This document shows positions 1 to 9,476 of a stretch of DNA of 64,000 nucleotides, one piece after another (the first letter of the stretch is position 1; the number at the start of each line of letters is the position of its first letter). Made by a program: the position numbers and the translations under genes. The notes under the pieces are model-generated. The model ran no database searches, was not told where the DNA came from, and was given only the letters and a program-made list of their open reading frames with translations. The stretch comes from an uncultured SAR86 cluster bacterium. GTDB lineage: Bacteria > Pseudomonadota > Gammaproteobacteria > Magnimaribacterales > D2472. The stretch lies in NCBI GenBank assembly GCA_902557575.1, contig CACEAR010000001.1:124001-188000 (forward strand). Direction: 5' to 3'.

Positions 1-1351
1 TGTAGAACGTGCGTACATCTGTGGGTACAAGTTTAACATGGAGTATGCCTGAATTGCCTTTACCCATATAATCAACAATTGTTCCTTTACTATCTATAAG
101 TGCTGATATACCATCATTTGTGGCTCTAACAATTGGAATGTTATTTTCTATAGATCTTATTCTTGATATCTCAAGATGCTGATAAGGACCGAAAGAATTA
201 CCAAACCAGGTATCATTACTGACATTGATAAGATAATTAGAACTTTTGACGTCTTTTCTAACCATTTCACCAAAGACTATATCAAAGCAAACAAGTGGTG
301 AAAAGCTTCCATATCCTACATTCATCTTTTTCGGACTATCACCCCTGGTCATATTTGACATGGGCATATCAAAAAATGAAATTAATCCCCTTAAAAAGCT
401 TTCAAATGGAATATATTCCCCAAATGGTACAAGTTTTCTTTTGTTATATTTTATTTCTTGCTCTGAATTTATTATTGAATTGTATAAATTTCCATTCTGA
501 TAACTAAAAAATCCGCTAATCAATGGCTTTTCTATGTTTTTAATTAAATTTTGGCTTCTTGCAGATTCTGAAGTATAGGGTAGTGGAGCTTCGGGCCAAA
601 CCAAAATATCAGCTTTTTCTGCAGCTTGAGAAGATAAACTTACAAATTCCTGTTCAATGTCATTTAAATAGTCATTATCAAATTTCTTAAAAGGATCTGT
701 GGATGGCTGAATGATTGCTAAATTAATAACATCTCCATCACTTTTACCGCTTTCAAAAATATTTGGTGACATAAGGCTAATGAATATGAATAAGTTAAAC
801 GCCAATAAATAAATTTTGTTTGAATATAAAACTACATTTGAAGCTACAAAAATATATAGCAAAAGAGATAAACCTGAAACGCCGATCAAACCATATAAGA
901 TTTCATAAGAGGTATCTAAAAAAATGTATCCTGGCAATAGCCATGGGAATCCGCCTAAAAAGTAATACCTACCGAATTCAACTAAAATTAGAATGAAAGG
1001 CACGAACAAAAGGAGGTTATTTGATTTGTTAATAATAACTCTTTTTAACAATAGAATTGGTAGAAAAAAGAATATGATGCAGCCAATTGATAATATTAAG
1101 AATAATAAAATTGATCCAAAAAGACTTACATTTCCGTAATAGTAAATACTTACTATTATCCATGATGTTCCAATTCCCCAATACCCAAACGACCATAGAA
1201 ATAAGTTATTTAAATTCCTATTATCATTTGATCTAAATAGTTTATAGATTAGATAGGTGTAACTTACAACTAGCGCGTATTTAAATGAAAAAGGTGCAAA
1301 AGATAATACTCCAATTGAGCCAAACAATACTGGCTCAAAGTATTTTCTCAA
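1..1351 (-). CDS. lnt: Apolipoprotein N-acyltransferase (3' end cut by window edge)
   Basis: Inner-membrane enzyme that adds the third acyl chain to the N-terminal cysteine of lipoproteins. It is missing from the ORF track because it runs off the left edge; I translated it by hand. The N-terminal half is a run of hydrophobic helices with the family motif GGFPWLLPG. The C-terminal nitrilase-like domain carries the catalytic triad: Glu in WPEAPLPY (about residue 254), Lys in YNKRKLVPFGEY (about 306) and Cys in LVCFDIVFGE (about 355), followed by SNDTWFG. About 450 residues are visible; only the last part of the C-terminal region is missing. The start is probably TTG at 1351, two bases after the corC stop, because the protein resembles Lnt from its first residues; no good ribosome-binding site is visible. 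Last gene of the miaB-phoH-ybeY-corC-lnt run. Confidence 0.95.
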   Translation of the reverse strand, partial: MRKYFEPVLFGSIGVLSFAPFSFKYALVVSYTYLIYKLFRSNDNRNLNNLFLWSFGYWGIGTSWIIVSIYYYGNVSLFGSILLFLILSIGCIIFFFLPILLLKRVIINKSNNLLLFVPFILILVEFGRYYFLGGFPWLLPGYIFLDTSYEILYGLIGVSGLSLLLYIFVASNVVLYSNKIYLLAFNLFIFISLMSPNIFESGKSDGDVINLAIIQPSTDPFKKFDNDYLNDIEQEFVSLSSQAAEKADILVWPEAPLPYTSESARSQNLIKNIEKPLISGFFSYQNGNLYNSIINSEQEIKYNKRKLVPFGEYIPFESFLRGLISFFDMPMSNMTRGDSPKKMNVGYGSFSPLVCFDIVFGEMVRKDVKSSNYLINVSNDTWFGNSFGPYQHLEISRIRSIENNIPIVRATNDGISALIDSKGTIVDYMGKGNSGILHVKLVPTDVRTFY

Positions 1352-1352
1352 A

Positions 1353-2198
1353 CTAAGTAATAATTGAGATGCCAATTTTTTTAATTCGACGTTTATCTGC
1401 AGCTGTGACGACTAGCTCAATTGATTCAACAATAATTTTATCGCCAACTTTTGGAAGTATTCCTAATTTTTTGGTCATATATCCGCCCAAAGTCTCAACT
1501 GAGCTTTCATTTAAATTAATCTCAAATTTTTCTTCGAATTCATCTATTTCGATCTTTGCATCGGCAATGAACTCTTTTTCTGATACCTGAATGAGATCAA
1601 GGTCATCGATATCGTGCTCATCTTCTATTTCACCAACTAATTCCTCTAAAATATCTTCGATAGTTACCAAGCCACATATTTCTCCATATTCATCAATTAC
1701 AACAGCTAAATGTGACTTATCTTTTTTAAATTCTTCAAGAAGTGAATCCGCGCGTTTTGTCTCAGGTACAACTTTTGCATCTCTCATTATTGAATCTAAA
1801 TTTACCTCTTCATTTAGAGATAGAAGTGGCAATAGGTCTTTTGCTAGAAGGATTCCTTCTACCTTCTTCTTTTTTTCATTTATGACTGGATATCTTGAAT
1901 GGCCAGATTCAATTACAGTCTCAAGTAGTTTCTCAGATGAATCATCAATGTAGATATTTACCATTTCAACTTTTGGAATCATTATTTCTTTAACGGAGGT
2001 TGCTCTTAATTTAATTGCATTTTCAGCAATGGAGAATGCAACCTCATCAATAATATCTGATGATAGAGAGCTTTCTAAAACCTCTGTAACATCTTCTATA
2101 TTTTTTGGTTTGATAAAAAGAATATTTCTTACAAAAGCTCGGAACCTTTGATAAAAAGAGGAGGGCGCATCTTCCTTATTTTTTATTATTTTATTCAT
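1353..2198 (-). CDS. corC: CorC/YbeX family CBS-domain protein
   Basis: 281 residues with two CBS domains (about 70-130 and 135-195; VKEIMIPKVEM opens the first) and a C-terminal transporter-associated CorC/HlyC domain (about 205-280) containing ETLGGYMTKKLG. There is no DUF21 membrane domain, so it is the soluble YbeX type. The family is linked to magnesium/cobalt efflux, and YbeX also to ribosome or rRNA homeostasis, which fits its place beside ybeY and phoH. Its start overlaps the ybeY stop by 4 bases, suggesting coupled translation. Family is certain; exact role is not. Confidence 0.93.
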   Translation of the reverse strand: MNKIIKNKEDAPSSFYQRFRAFVRNILFIKPKNIEDVTEVLESSLSSDIIDEVAFSIAENAIKLRATSVKEIMIPKVEMVNIYIDDSSEKLLETVIESGHSRYPVINEKKKKVEGILLAKDLLPLLSLNEEVNLDSIMRDAKVVPETKRADSLLEEFKKDKSHLAVVIDEYGEICGLVTIEDILEELVGEIEDEHDIDDLDLIQVSEKEFIADAKIEIDEFEEKFEINLNESSVETLGGYMTKKLGILPKVGDKIIVESIELVVTAADKRRIKKIGISIIT

Positions 2199-2644
2199 AT
2201 TAAATAAGGATCGCCTATTTTTAGTTTTTTTAAGATTCTTATCTCTTCTTTTTCCATATCTTTTCTTTGTGTTGTTTTGGTATGGTCATGACCAAAGATA
2301 TGAAGAATCCCATGAATGAGCATATGACTAATGTGATCGTTAATACTTTTTCCTTGCGATGCTGCCTCTTTTTCAAGATAAGGATAACATATTGCAATAT
2401 CCCCAAATTCTTGAGTCTGTTCTTTGGACTCATCATCGTTTACAAATGCAAGTACATTAGTATTTTTATCTTTATTTCTAAATGTCTTATTCAGCTCTTG
2501 CATTTCTGTGTTGCAAACAATCTTTACATTTATTTTCTTATTTGTTTTTTCTCTCTCACAAAAGACTATGTCAGCAACTTCTTTCATAGCTTGAAGCTGA
2601 CTATTCGATAAAAATTTATTTGGGTCGGAAATATTTAGGCTCAA
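2195..2644 (-). CDS. ybeY: Endoribonuclease YbeY
   Basis: Single-strand-specific metallo-endoribonuclease acting in 16S rRNA 3' end maturation and late ribosome quality control. The 149-residue protein has the family's zinc motif HGILHIFGHDH near residues 110-120 (consensus HGxLHLxGYDH) and an upstream NVLAF segment. Length is normal. It sits between phoH and corC with 4-base overlaps on both sides, the standard gammaproteobacterial order. Confidence 0.96.
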   Translation of the reverse strand: MSLNISDPNKFLSNSQLQAMKEVADIVFCEREKTNKKINVKIVCNTEMQELNKTFRNKDKNTNVLAFVNDDESKEQTQEFGDIAICYPYLEKEAASQGKSINDHISHMLIHGILHIFGHDHTKTTQRKDMEKEEIRILKKLKIGDPYLI

Positions 2645-3603
2645 TTTTCTTCTAACCTTTTATCGTATGCATCTACTATTTTCTTTACTAAAGGATGTCG
2701 AACTACATCTTTTGAGTTAAATCTCGTAAAACCTATTCCATCTGTTCCATCTAGGAGGTCAACAGCATCTTTAAGCCCAGAATATATATTCTTTGGAAGA
2801 TCTATTTGTGTTAGATCGCCATTAATGACTGCATAAGAGCCAAAACCCATTCTGGTAAGAAACATTTTCATTTGTTCTGTGGTTGTATTCTGACTTTCAT
2901 CCATAATGATAAAAGAGTTATTAAGAGTCCTCCCTCTCATGTATGCAAGAGGTGCTATCTCTATAATCTCTCTATTCATTAACCTCTCTGATTTTTCAAA
3001 ACCTATCATTTGATACATTGCATCATAAAGAGGTCTTAGATATGGATCTACTTTTTGAGAAAGGTCACCAGGTAAAAATCCTAACTTCTCGCCTGCTTCA
3101 ACTGCTGGCCTAATTAACACAATCTTTTCAACTTTCTTATCAAGAAGAAACTCAATAGCTAATGCCATGGCAAGAAAAGTCTTTCCTGTTCCTGCAGGCC
3201 CAATTCCAAAATTAATTTCATTATGTTTAATGCTTTGAATGTATTTTGATTGATTAATTGATCTTGGTTTAATAGTTTTCTTTGGAGTCTTAATTATTAT
3301 GTCTTCATAGTCTTGACTGGAGGAATCTTCCTTGACTTCTTGTATGCAAAGATGAAGAGTCTCTTTAGTGATTTCAACTCCCTTACCAGCAGCTTCATAA
3401 AGCTTCTTAAGCGCATCTGATGCTAATTTAACATCTTCATCGTGCCCAGTTATCTTCAATTTATTTCCGTTTTGGAAAACTTTAACTTTAAAAGACTTCT
3501 CAATAAACTTTATGTTTCCATTTAGCTCACCAACAAATCTTACCAAGACATTTGCATCTGGTGGAGAAAGAATAAGATTTTTCGGGCTCTCTTTATCAGG
3601 CAT
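2641..3603 (-). CDS. ybeZ: PhoH-family ATPase (YbeZ)
   Basis: 320-residue PhoH-like P-loop protein. An N-terminal KH-like or nucleic-acid-binding segment (about 20-85) precedes the ATPase domain with Walker A GPAGTGKT (about residue 137) and Walker B FIIMDESQN. In E. coli this protein works with YbeY and is thought to act in RNA metabolism, possibly as a helicase. Its ATG overlaps the miaB stop by one base. The role is inferred from family and neighbourhood. Confidence 0.94.
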   Translation of the reverse strand: MPDKESPKNLILSPPDANVLVRFVGELNGNIKFIEKSFKVKVFQNGNKLKITGHDEDVKLASDALKKLYEAAGKGVEITKETLHLCIQEVKEDSSSQDYEDIIIKTPKKTIKPRSINQSKYIQSIKHNEINFGIGPAGTGKTFLAMALAIEFLLDKKVEKIVLIRPAVEAGEKLGFLPGDLSQKVDPYLRPLYDAMYQMIGFEKSERLMNREIIEIAPLAYMRGRTLNNSFIIMDESQNTTTEQMKMFLTRMGFGSYAVINGDLTQIDLPKNIYSGLKDAVDLLDGTDGIGFTRFNSKDVVRHPLVKKIVDAYDKRLEEN

Positions 3604-4928
3604 TAATTATGAAGAGTCCCTCTAAGGCAGTGTGGTAAAGCATCTATAATTTGAATATTAATTAATTGTCCAATTAAATCAACATTATTTGCAGAAAAAT
3701 TTACAACCCGGTTACATATCGTCCTTGCTTGGAGCTGTCCAGGATCTCTTTTTGATTGACCCATTACAAGACAATTTTGGATTGATCCAACCTTTTTTCT
3801 GCTATAACCAAATGACAGCTGGCTAAGTCTTGTCTGTAAAATTGAGAGGCGTTCTTTTTTTTCTTCTCTAGAAACATCATCTGGCATATCTGCAGCAGTG
3901 GTATTTGGTCTAGGACTGTAGATAAAACTAAAAGATTCATCAAATTGGACTTCATTAATAACATCCATAGTATCTTTGAAGTCTTCCTTTGTTTCACCTG
4001 GGAAGCCAACAATAAAATCAGATGAGAAGCTCATTTCAGGTCTTACAGATTTAATGCGACTAATTAGATCCATGTATTTATCAACATTGTATCTTCTTCT
4101 CATTAATTTTAAGATTCTATCTGATCCGCTCTGGATTGGTAAATGAACATGACTAACTAACTCAGGAACCTTGTCATAAACCTCAACTAAGTCTTCTTTA
4201 AATTCATGTGGATGGCTTGTGGTAAATCTTATCCTTTCAATATTCTCAATTTTAGCTGCTTCTTCTATTAACTTTGCAAGTGAGGATTTCTCTCCGTTGT
4301 GCATACCTTTAAAATTATTAACATTTTGTCCAAGGAAATGAATCTCTCTGGCTCCTTGGTCTGCAAGTTTGGAAACCTCATTTAAAATATCTTTAAAATC
4401 TCTTGAGACTTCGTGCCCTCTTGTCTTTGGTACAACACAAAATGAGCAGTACTTATTGCACCCCTCCATTATTGATACAAAAACTGATGGGCCCTCGGCT
4501 TTTGGAGATGCAAGATGATCAAACTTTTCTAATTTTGGAAATGAGATATCAATCTGATTTTCATTACTCCTCTCTTTTTCATTATAAAGACCGGGAAGTT
4601 TATGAAGTGTTTGTGGTCCAAAAACTATATCAACTGATGGTGCGCGTTTAATAATTTTCTCCCCTTCCTGAGAGGCTACACAGCCCCCAATAGCAATTTT
4701 TAAATCAGGATTTTTTTCTTTTATTTTTCTCCATCTCCCAATCTGATGAAAAACTCTTTCTTGAGCTTTTTCTCTTATTGAGCATGTGTTCAAAATTAAT
4801 AGATCAGCCTGTTCTTCAGATTCAGCTAACTCAAAGTCTTCTTTCTCTTGGAGAAGATCAATCATTTTTGCAGAATCATATTCATTCATCTGACAACCAT
4901 GAGTTTTAACGAAAAGCTTCTTTTTCAT
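3603..4928 (-). CDS. miaB: tRNA-2-methylthio-N6-dimethylallyladenosine synthase MiaB
   Basis: Radical-SAM methylthiotransferase that adds the 2-methylthio group to i6A37 in tRNAs reading UNN codons. 441 residues. The N-terminal MTTase domain supplies the auxiliary cluster cysteines (HGCQMN, NTCSIR, GGCVAS). The radical-SAM motif is CNKYCSFC (about 157-164). A C-terminal TRAM domain follows. Length and all cysteine ligands are normal. It leads the minus-strand operon into phoH-ybeY-corC-lnt and is divergent from the DUF1820 gene across 67 bases that must hold both promoters. Confidence 0.97.
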   Translation of the reverse strand: MKKKLFVKTHGCQMNEYDSAKMIDLLQEKEDFELAESEEQADLLILNTCSIREKAQERVFHQIGRWRKIKEKNPDLKIAIGGCVASQEGEKIIKRAPSVDIVFGPQTLHKLPGLYNEKERSNENQIDISFPKLEKFDHLASPKAEGPSVFVSIMEGCNKYCSFCVVPKTRGHEVSRDFKDILNEVSKLADQGAREIHFLGQNVNNFKGMHNGEKSSLAKLIEEAAKIENIERIRFTTSHPHEFKEDLVEVYDKVPELVSHVHLPIQSGSDRILKLMRRRYNVDKYMDLISRIKSVRPEMSFSSDFIVGFPGETKEDFKDTMDVINEVQFDESFSFIYSPRPNTTAADMPDDVSREEKKERLSILQTRLSQLSFGYSRKKVGSIQNCLVMGQSKRDPGQLQARTICNRVVNFSANNVDLIGQLINIQIIDALPHCLRGTLHN

Positions 4929-4995
4929 ATGCTAATTATCTATTATTTCTGACCTCAAGTGTTTTAAAATAACTTTTAAGACATACATAATTTTT

Positions 4996-5322
4996 ATGAA
5001 GGACAAAAAAATTTATAAGATTATATTTATTCAGCTTGGAGAAATCTATGAAATTTTTGCTAAACAGATTTTTCAAAGCGATATGTACGGCTTCCTGGAG
5101 GTCGAAGAGTTCATATTTACCAACGATGATCAGCTTGTCGTTGATCCTAGTTCAGAAAAACTTAAAACAGAATTTAATAAGGTTAAAAGAAGCTATATTC
5201 CAATTGGAGCTATTCAAAGGATTGATGAAGTGATTGAGTCAGGAGAAGCTAAAATTAAGAAAACGTCCAGCCAGGTCAGTCCTTTTCCTCTCAACATTCA
5301 GCCCGCAAAAAAAACTGACTAA
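4996..5322 (+). CDS. DUF1820 family protein
   Basis: 108-residue soluble protein resembling the DUF1820 family of gammaproteobacteria. Recognisable blocks are YKIIFIQLGEIYEIFAKQI, FLEVEEFIF and VVDPSSEKLK, with a Lys/Pro-rich tail. The function is unknown. It is divergent from miaB and ends 5 bases before the stop of the convergent orn gene, leaving no room for separate terminators. The family assignment is from remembered sequence similarity and is fairly secure. Confidence 0.85.
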   Translation: MKDKKIYKIIFIQLGEIYEIFAKQIFQSDMYGFLEVEEFIFTNDDQLVVDPSSEKLKTEFNKVKRSYIPIGAIQRIDEVIESGEAKIKKTSSQVSPFPLNIQPAKKTD

Positions 5323-5327
5323 AATTC

Positions 5328-5876
5328 TTACTCTTCAAAGAGAAGTTTCTTGTAGTGCTTTAATTCGTTGATTGAGTCCTTAATATCATCTAAGGCTCTA
5401 TGGTTACTGTTTTTCTGATATGACTGCGCCTGATTCATCCATCTAACAATTAATTCTTTTACCGAAGAAACATCTATATGCCTATAGTGAAAGTAGTTCT
5501 CTAGCTCGGGCATATATTTGCTAAGAAATCTTCTGTCATGAGAAACAGTATTTCCGCACATTGGAGATTTTCCTGCTGGCACATATTTTGAGATAAAATC
5601 TAAAGTCTCTAGCTCAGCTTCCTTGTCGCTAATTATGCTTGTTTTAACTGCATCTATGAGACCGGATGAAGTATGTTGGTTTACATTCCATTCATCCATA
5701 TTATCAAGCAACTCATTACTTTGATGAATAGCTATATTAGGGCCTTCGGCAATAATATTTAAATCTGAGTCAGTTATTATCGTAGCTATTTCAATTATCT
5801 TTTCTTTCTCAGGATCTAGGCCTGTCATTTCAAGGTCAACCCATATTAAGTTGTTATCGGATTTATTAGCTTTCAT
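5328..5876 (-). CDS. orn: Oligoribonuclease
   Basis: 3'-5' exoribonuclease of the DEDDh family that degrades diribonucleotides and short RNA oligomers, including pGpG. 182 residues, normal length. The DEDDh motifs are visible: [10 protein letters not shown] (Exo I), SHDRRFL (Exo II) and HRALDDI (Exo III). It is divergent from rsgA, as in E. coli where orn and rsgA are neighbours; the two start codons are about 40 bases apart. Confidence 0.97.
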   Translation of the reverse strand: MKANKSDNNLIWVDLEMTGLDPEKEKIIEIATIITDSDLNIIAEGPNIAIHQSNELLDNMDEWNVNQHTSSGLIDAVKTSIISDKEAELETLDFISKYVPAGKSPMCGNTVSHDRRFLSKYMPELENYFHYRHIDVSSVKELIVRWMNQAQSYQKNSNHRALDDIKDSINELKHYKKLLFEE

Positions 5877-5916
5877 TTTTTGTAAAACTCTCTTAATAGT
5901 GTATTTTGTGCTCTAT

Positions 5917-6780
5917 ATGGAAAAAGTTCAAATTGGAAGAGTGGTTGAGTTTTACTCAAACTCATGCCTTGTAGAGATAAGAGAATTTAAAATCCCCTGC
6001 AAGACACCCAAAGATCAAGATATTGTCGTTGGTGATTTCGTTGAAATAGTTCCTCTCCAAGATAGCTTAGAAGTAAAAGGAAAGATCTTAAATAAAGTTC
6101 AAAGAAAAACTTCACTGAAAAGATTCCATAGAGGTAAAAAGAAAGTTTTTGCAGCTAATGTTACAAATATTGCTATCTTGTTATCACCTGTACCACTTAC
6201 TCCAAAAATATTTATTGATAAGTGGTTGGTTCTCTCTGCTGCTGCAGGAATAGATCCATTAATAGTTGTAAACAAAATAGATTTAACTGGCGATGAGGAA
6301 TTTAAAGAAGCTTGCAATATTTATGAGAGTCTTGGGATTAAGATGTTTAAAGTTTCAGGCAAATCAGGAGAAGGGTTGTCTGATATTGGAAGATTTCTTG
6401 AAAATAAAACTACTATTTTTGTTGGGAAATCTGGCTCAGGCAAATCAACAATCTCATCAAAGTTGCTTGATATTAATTTAAAAACTAAAGAACTTAATAA
6501 GTCTAAGGGTGTTCATACCACGTCGGTATCTTCCTTATATGTTAAAGATAAAATAGAAATCATAGATTCTCCTGGTGTCAGAGACATAGAGATTGAGAAA
6601 TTTAGTCCAGATGAAGTCTTAAAAGGGTTTTTTGAAATTAGAGAAGCTGCATTGTCTTGTAAGTTCAAAAATTGTAATCATATAAATGGTGTTGGTTGCA
6701 ACGTTATTGATCAAGTATCAAAAGGCAATATTGCAGAAAGCAGATACAATAATTATATAAGTTTTACAAATAATGAATAA
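5917..6780 (+). CDS. rsgA: Ribosome small-subunit biogenesis GTPase RsgA
   Basis: Circularly permuted GTPase that helps mature the 30S subunit. I place the start at 5917 (MEKVQIGRV) rather than the tracked 5851, because the extra 22 residues are hydrophobic, overlap the start of orn and do not belong to the family. The resulting 287-residue protein has an N-terminal OB fold, then G4 VVNKIDL, G1 GKSGSGKST, G3 DSPGVRD in permuted order, and a C-terminal zinc knuckle CKFKNCNHINGVGC. The last 8 bases overlap ubiE. Confidence 0.95.
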   Translation: MEKVQIGRVVEFYSNSCLVEIREFKIPCKTPKDQDIVVGDFVEIVPLQDSLEVKGKILNKVQRKTSLKRFHRGKKKVFAANVTNIAILLSPVPLTPKIFIDKWLVLSAAAGIDPLIVVNKIDLTGDEEFKEACNIYESLGIKMFKVSGKSGEGLSDIGRFLENKTTIFVGKSGSGKSTISSKLLDINLKTKELNKSKGVHTTSVSSLYVKDKIEIIDSPGVRDIEIEKFSPDEVLKGFFEIREAALSCKFKNCNHINGVGCNVIDQVSKGNIAESRYNNYISFTNNE

Positions 6781-7513
6781 AGACACCCACTTCGGTTTTG
6801 AAAAGGTCTCTACTGAAGAAAAACAAGAAAAAGTAAACTCGGTTTTTACTTCTGTTGCAGAAAATTATGATCTTATGAATGATGTCATGTCATTTGGACT
6901 TCATAGGTTTTGGAAAAAAATAATGATTGAACTTGCAGGAGTTAAGCCTGATAGTAAAGTTCTTGATCTTGCGGGAGGAACTGGTGATATTGCAAAAGAA
7001 ATTCATCTTAACTTCCCAGATGCAGAAATCACAGTAGCTGATATAAATGCAGAGATGCTGGTTTATGGAAAGAAGAGATCAATTGATGAAAACTTTTTCA
7101 AAAATACTTCCTTTTGTCAGTTAAATGGTGAACTACTCCCTTTTGGTGATGAATATTTTGACACTACAACTATTGCCTTTGGATTAAGAAACTTTACTGA
7201 TAAAGAAAAGGGTTTATCAGAAATGCATAGATGTCTTGCCAATAACGGAAAGTTAATAATCCTAGAGTTCTCTAAGCCTCAGAATGCTACCTTCAGTAAA
7301 ATATATGATTGGTATTCTTTCAATGTAATGCCAGTTATGGGAAGCATATTTGCTAGTGATTCTGATAGTTATAGATATCTAGCTGAATCAATTAGAATGC
7401 ATCCTGATCAGAAAAGATTAAAAGAAAAAATACTTAAAGCTGGCTTTACAGATTGTAAATTTTATAACTTGCTTAATGGAATAGTTGCCATTCATGTTGC
7501 AGAAAAGAATTAA
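6773..7513 (+). CDS. ubiE: Ubiquinone/menaquinone C-methyltransferase UbiE
   Basis: SAM-dependent C-methyltransferase of ubiquinone synthesis. 246 residues. SAM motif VLDLAGGTGDIAKE (about 64-77), acidic ADINAEML, and the family blocks FGLRNFTD and LEFSKP. It overlaps rsgA by 8 bases and is followed immediately by ubiB. In many gammaproteobacteria ubiJ (an SCP2 accessory factor) lies between ubiE and ubiB; here the ubiB ATG directly follows the ubiE stop, so ubiJ is absent from this locus. Confidence 0.96.
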   Translation: MNKDTHFGFEKVSTEEKQEKVNSVFTSVAENYDLMNDVMSFGLHRFWKKIMIELAGVKPDSKVLDLAGGTGDIAKEIHLNFPDAEITVADINAEMLVYGKKRSIDENFFKNTSFCQLNGELLPFGDEYFDTTTIAFGLRNFTDKEKGLSEMHRCLANNGKLIILEFSKPQNATFSKIYDWYSFNVMPVMGSIFASDSDSYRYLAESIRMHPDQKRLKEKILKAGFTDCKFYNLLNGIVAIHVAEKN

Positions 7514-9010
7514 ATGACTATCATCAATCTTTTTTTAGGAGGGCTGAAGATAATTTCAAGAGTCCTATGGTTCAACTTAATTTTTTTAGATAAAGATTCA
7601 GAAAAATTTGGTCGCAAACTCAGAGTAAGCCTTGAATCAATGGGTCCTATGTTTATAAAGTTTGGTCAACTTTTATCTACCAGAACGGATCTTTTATCTA
7701 TTAATGTAGCCAAAGAGCTTCAAAAATTAACTGATCAATGTAAGCCTTTTAGTAGCGACAAGTCGAGAAAGATCATCGAATCTGAGCTTGGTGGCCCAAT
7801 TGAGGATTTCTTTCAAGATTTTGATGAGTCTCCTTTTGCGGCTGCTTCTCTTGCTCAAGTTCATAAGGCAACGCTTAAAGATAATTCAAAGAAGGTAGTT
7901 ATAAAAATATTGAGGCCAGGTATAAGACGAGAAGTGGAAAGAAATGTGAGTCTATTAAAGTCTTTTGCCTCTATCTTTTCAATAACTTTTAAAGATTCAG
8001 AAAGGCTTAAGCCGCTTGAAGTTGTGAGAGATTATGAGAAGACTATTATTAAAGAGCTGGACTTAAAATTAGAGGCTTCAAACACAAACCTTACTCGAAA
8101 AAACTTTAGTGGTTCAAAAATACTATATATCCCTGAAGTTTATTGGGATTTGTCTACCTCTAAGATGCTTGTTTTAGAGGAAATTGAAGGAATTCCTTGT
8201 ACTGATATAGATAAAATTGATGCAGCAGGGGTAGATAAGAAGAAATTGGCTGAAAATGGTGTCCAAATCTTTTTAGATCAGGTCTTCAGAGACAATTTCT
8301 TTCATGCAGATATGCATCCAGGAAATATATTTGTAGATAAGAGAAATACTGAAAATGCTGGTTATGTAGCAGTAGATTGCGCTATTTGTGGCTCATTAAC
8401 GAATGAAGAAAGGTATACGCTTGCTAGAATGCTTCAAGCCGTTATCAAGGAACAGTATCATTCTCTTGCAAAACTCTTCATAAATGCAGGTTGGGTAGAC
8501 AAAAATTCAAATATTAGTGATTTGGAAAATACATTGAGGGCTTGTTGTGAGCCAATTCTTGAAAAACCACTATCTGAAATAGAATTTGGCAAACTTTTAC
8601 TATATTTATTCGAAAGTACTAGAGAGTATGGCTTATCCATACAGCCATCTTTAGTTTTGCTACAAAAAACCCTAATTCATATCGAAGGAATGGGTAGGCA
8701 AATTTATCCTGCTTTAGATTTCTGGGGTTTAGCTGAACCGTATTTAGAAAACTGGATAAGTGAACAATTTAATCCTACAAAACTCAAAAACTACATCTTT
8801 GAAAATAAAGAAGAGATCTTGGAAAGTATCAAAGATACGCCGGGAATGTTTTTTGAAATTGTTGATGAAATCAGAAATATTAATATTTCATCTAATAGAA
8901 ACAATGACCTCATGGTTGAGTTAGATAAAAGAATTAAAAAATTGAAAAACATTTCATACTTCTTGATAGGCTTATTAGGAGTAACAATTATTTTCTTGTA
9001 CTTAAATTGA
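7514..9010 (+). CDS. ubiB: UbiB, ABC1/ADCK-family atypical kinase for ubiquinone synthesis
   Basis: 498-residue UbiB-type protein kinase-like ATPase, membrane-anchored and needed for ubiquinone assembly. The KxGQ motif lies in FIKFGQLLSTR, the Ala-rich nucleotide loop in FAAASLAQVHKA, the ATP lysine in VVIKILRPG, and HADMHPGNI marks the catalytic loop. The metal-binding loop reads VDCAICGSL where E. coli has DCGIVGSL, so the usual Gly after DC is Ala. One C-terminal hydrophobic helix is clear (about 475-495). It is shorter than E. coli UbiB (546) at the C-terminus. Confidence 0.95.
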   Translation: MTIINLFLGGLKIISRVLWFNLIFLDKDSEKFGRKLRVSLESMGPMFIKFGQLLSTRTDLLSINVAKELQKLTDQCKPFSSDKSRKIIESELGGPIEDFFQDFDESPFAAASLAQVHKATLKDNSKKVVIKILRPGIRREVERNVSLLKSFASIFSITFKDSERLKPLEVVRDYEKTIIKELDLKLEASNTNLTRKNFSGSKILYIPEVYWDLSTSKMLVLEEIEGIPCTDIDKIDAAGVDKKKLAENGVQIFLDQVFRDNFFHADMHPGNIFVDKRNTENAGYVAVDCAICGSLTNEERYTLARMLQAVIKEQYHSLAKLFINAGWVDKNSNISDLENTLRACCEPILEKPLSEIEFGKLLLYLFESTREYGLSIQPSLVLLQKTLIHIEGMGRQIYPALDFWGLAEPYLENWISEQFNPTKLKNYIFENKEEILESIKDTPGMFFEIVDEIRNINISSNRNNDLMVELDKRIKKLKNISYFLIGLLGVTIIFLYLN

Positions 9011-9045
9011 TTTATATTTATTTTCAAAAAGGTTAAGATAAAAGT

Positions 9046-9210
9046 ATGTTTTCAGGTCCATGGGAAATACTTTTAATTCTTGCAATTGCCTTGCTACTTT
9101 TTGGTAGCAAAAAAATCCGAACTTTGGGTTCCGATCTTGGTGCTGGGTTAAAAGGTTTTAAGAAATCCATGAAAGATGATAGTGAAGACGATCAACAAAA
9201 TAATAATTAA
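9046..9210 (+). CDS. tatA: Twin-arginine translocase subunit TatA
   Basis: Too short for the ORF track; read by hand. 54 residues: an N-terminal membrane helix ([15 protein letters not shown]), the hinge [12 protein letters not shown], an amphipathic helix [11 protein letters not shown], and an acidic, Asn-rich tail ending NNN. This is the complete TatA/E pattern including the FG before the hinge. TatA oligomers form the pore for folded proteins carrying RR signal peptides. First gene of tatA-tatB-tatC, 35 bases after ubiB. Confidence 0.93.
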   Translation: MFSGPWEILLILAIALLLFGSKKIRTLGSDLGAGLKGFKKSMKDDSEDDQQNNN

Positions 9211-9221
9211 TTAATCGCAAC

Positions 9222-9476
9222 TTGTTTCAAATAGGCTTTCCTGAATTACTAACACTGCTTGTTCTGACGCTCTTGCTTGTAGGGCCAAAAAGATTACCTG
9301 AGGTTACAAAGTTCTTTATTCAAATTTGGTCAAAACTTAGATCCCAATATGAAAAGATTTCTAATGAAATAAATAATGAAATTGGGACAGAAGAAATCAA
9401 AAAAGATATTTTTAATGATATGAAATTACAAGAACTTGAACTAGAGGAAAGTGAGGATAATGATGGAGGAAAATAA
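9222..9476 (+). CDS. tatB: Twin-arginine translocase subunit TatB
   Basis: 84 residues, starting at TTG (9222). The N-terminal helix FGFPELL-like block reads FQIGFPELLTLLVLTLLLVGP, where Glu8 and the GP hinge are the typical TatB signature, followed by an amphipathic helix (KRLPEVTKFFIQIWSKLR) and an acidic tail. TatB binds TatC and the signal peptide. It is short for a TatB (E. coli 171), a common trimming of the unstructured tail. Its end overlaps the tatC start. Confidence 0.9.
   Translation: MFQIGFPELLTLLVLTLLLVGPKRLPEVTKFFIQIWSKLRSQYEKISNEINNEIGTEEIKKDIFNDMKLQELELEESEDNDGGK

Noticed and set aside
246-507. Plus-strand ORFs at the left edge
   Set aside because: They are shadows of lnt on the minus strand, which carries the full catalytic triad.
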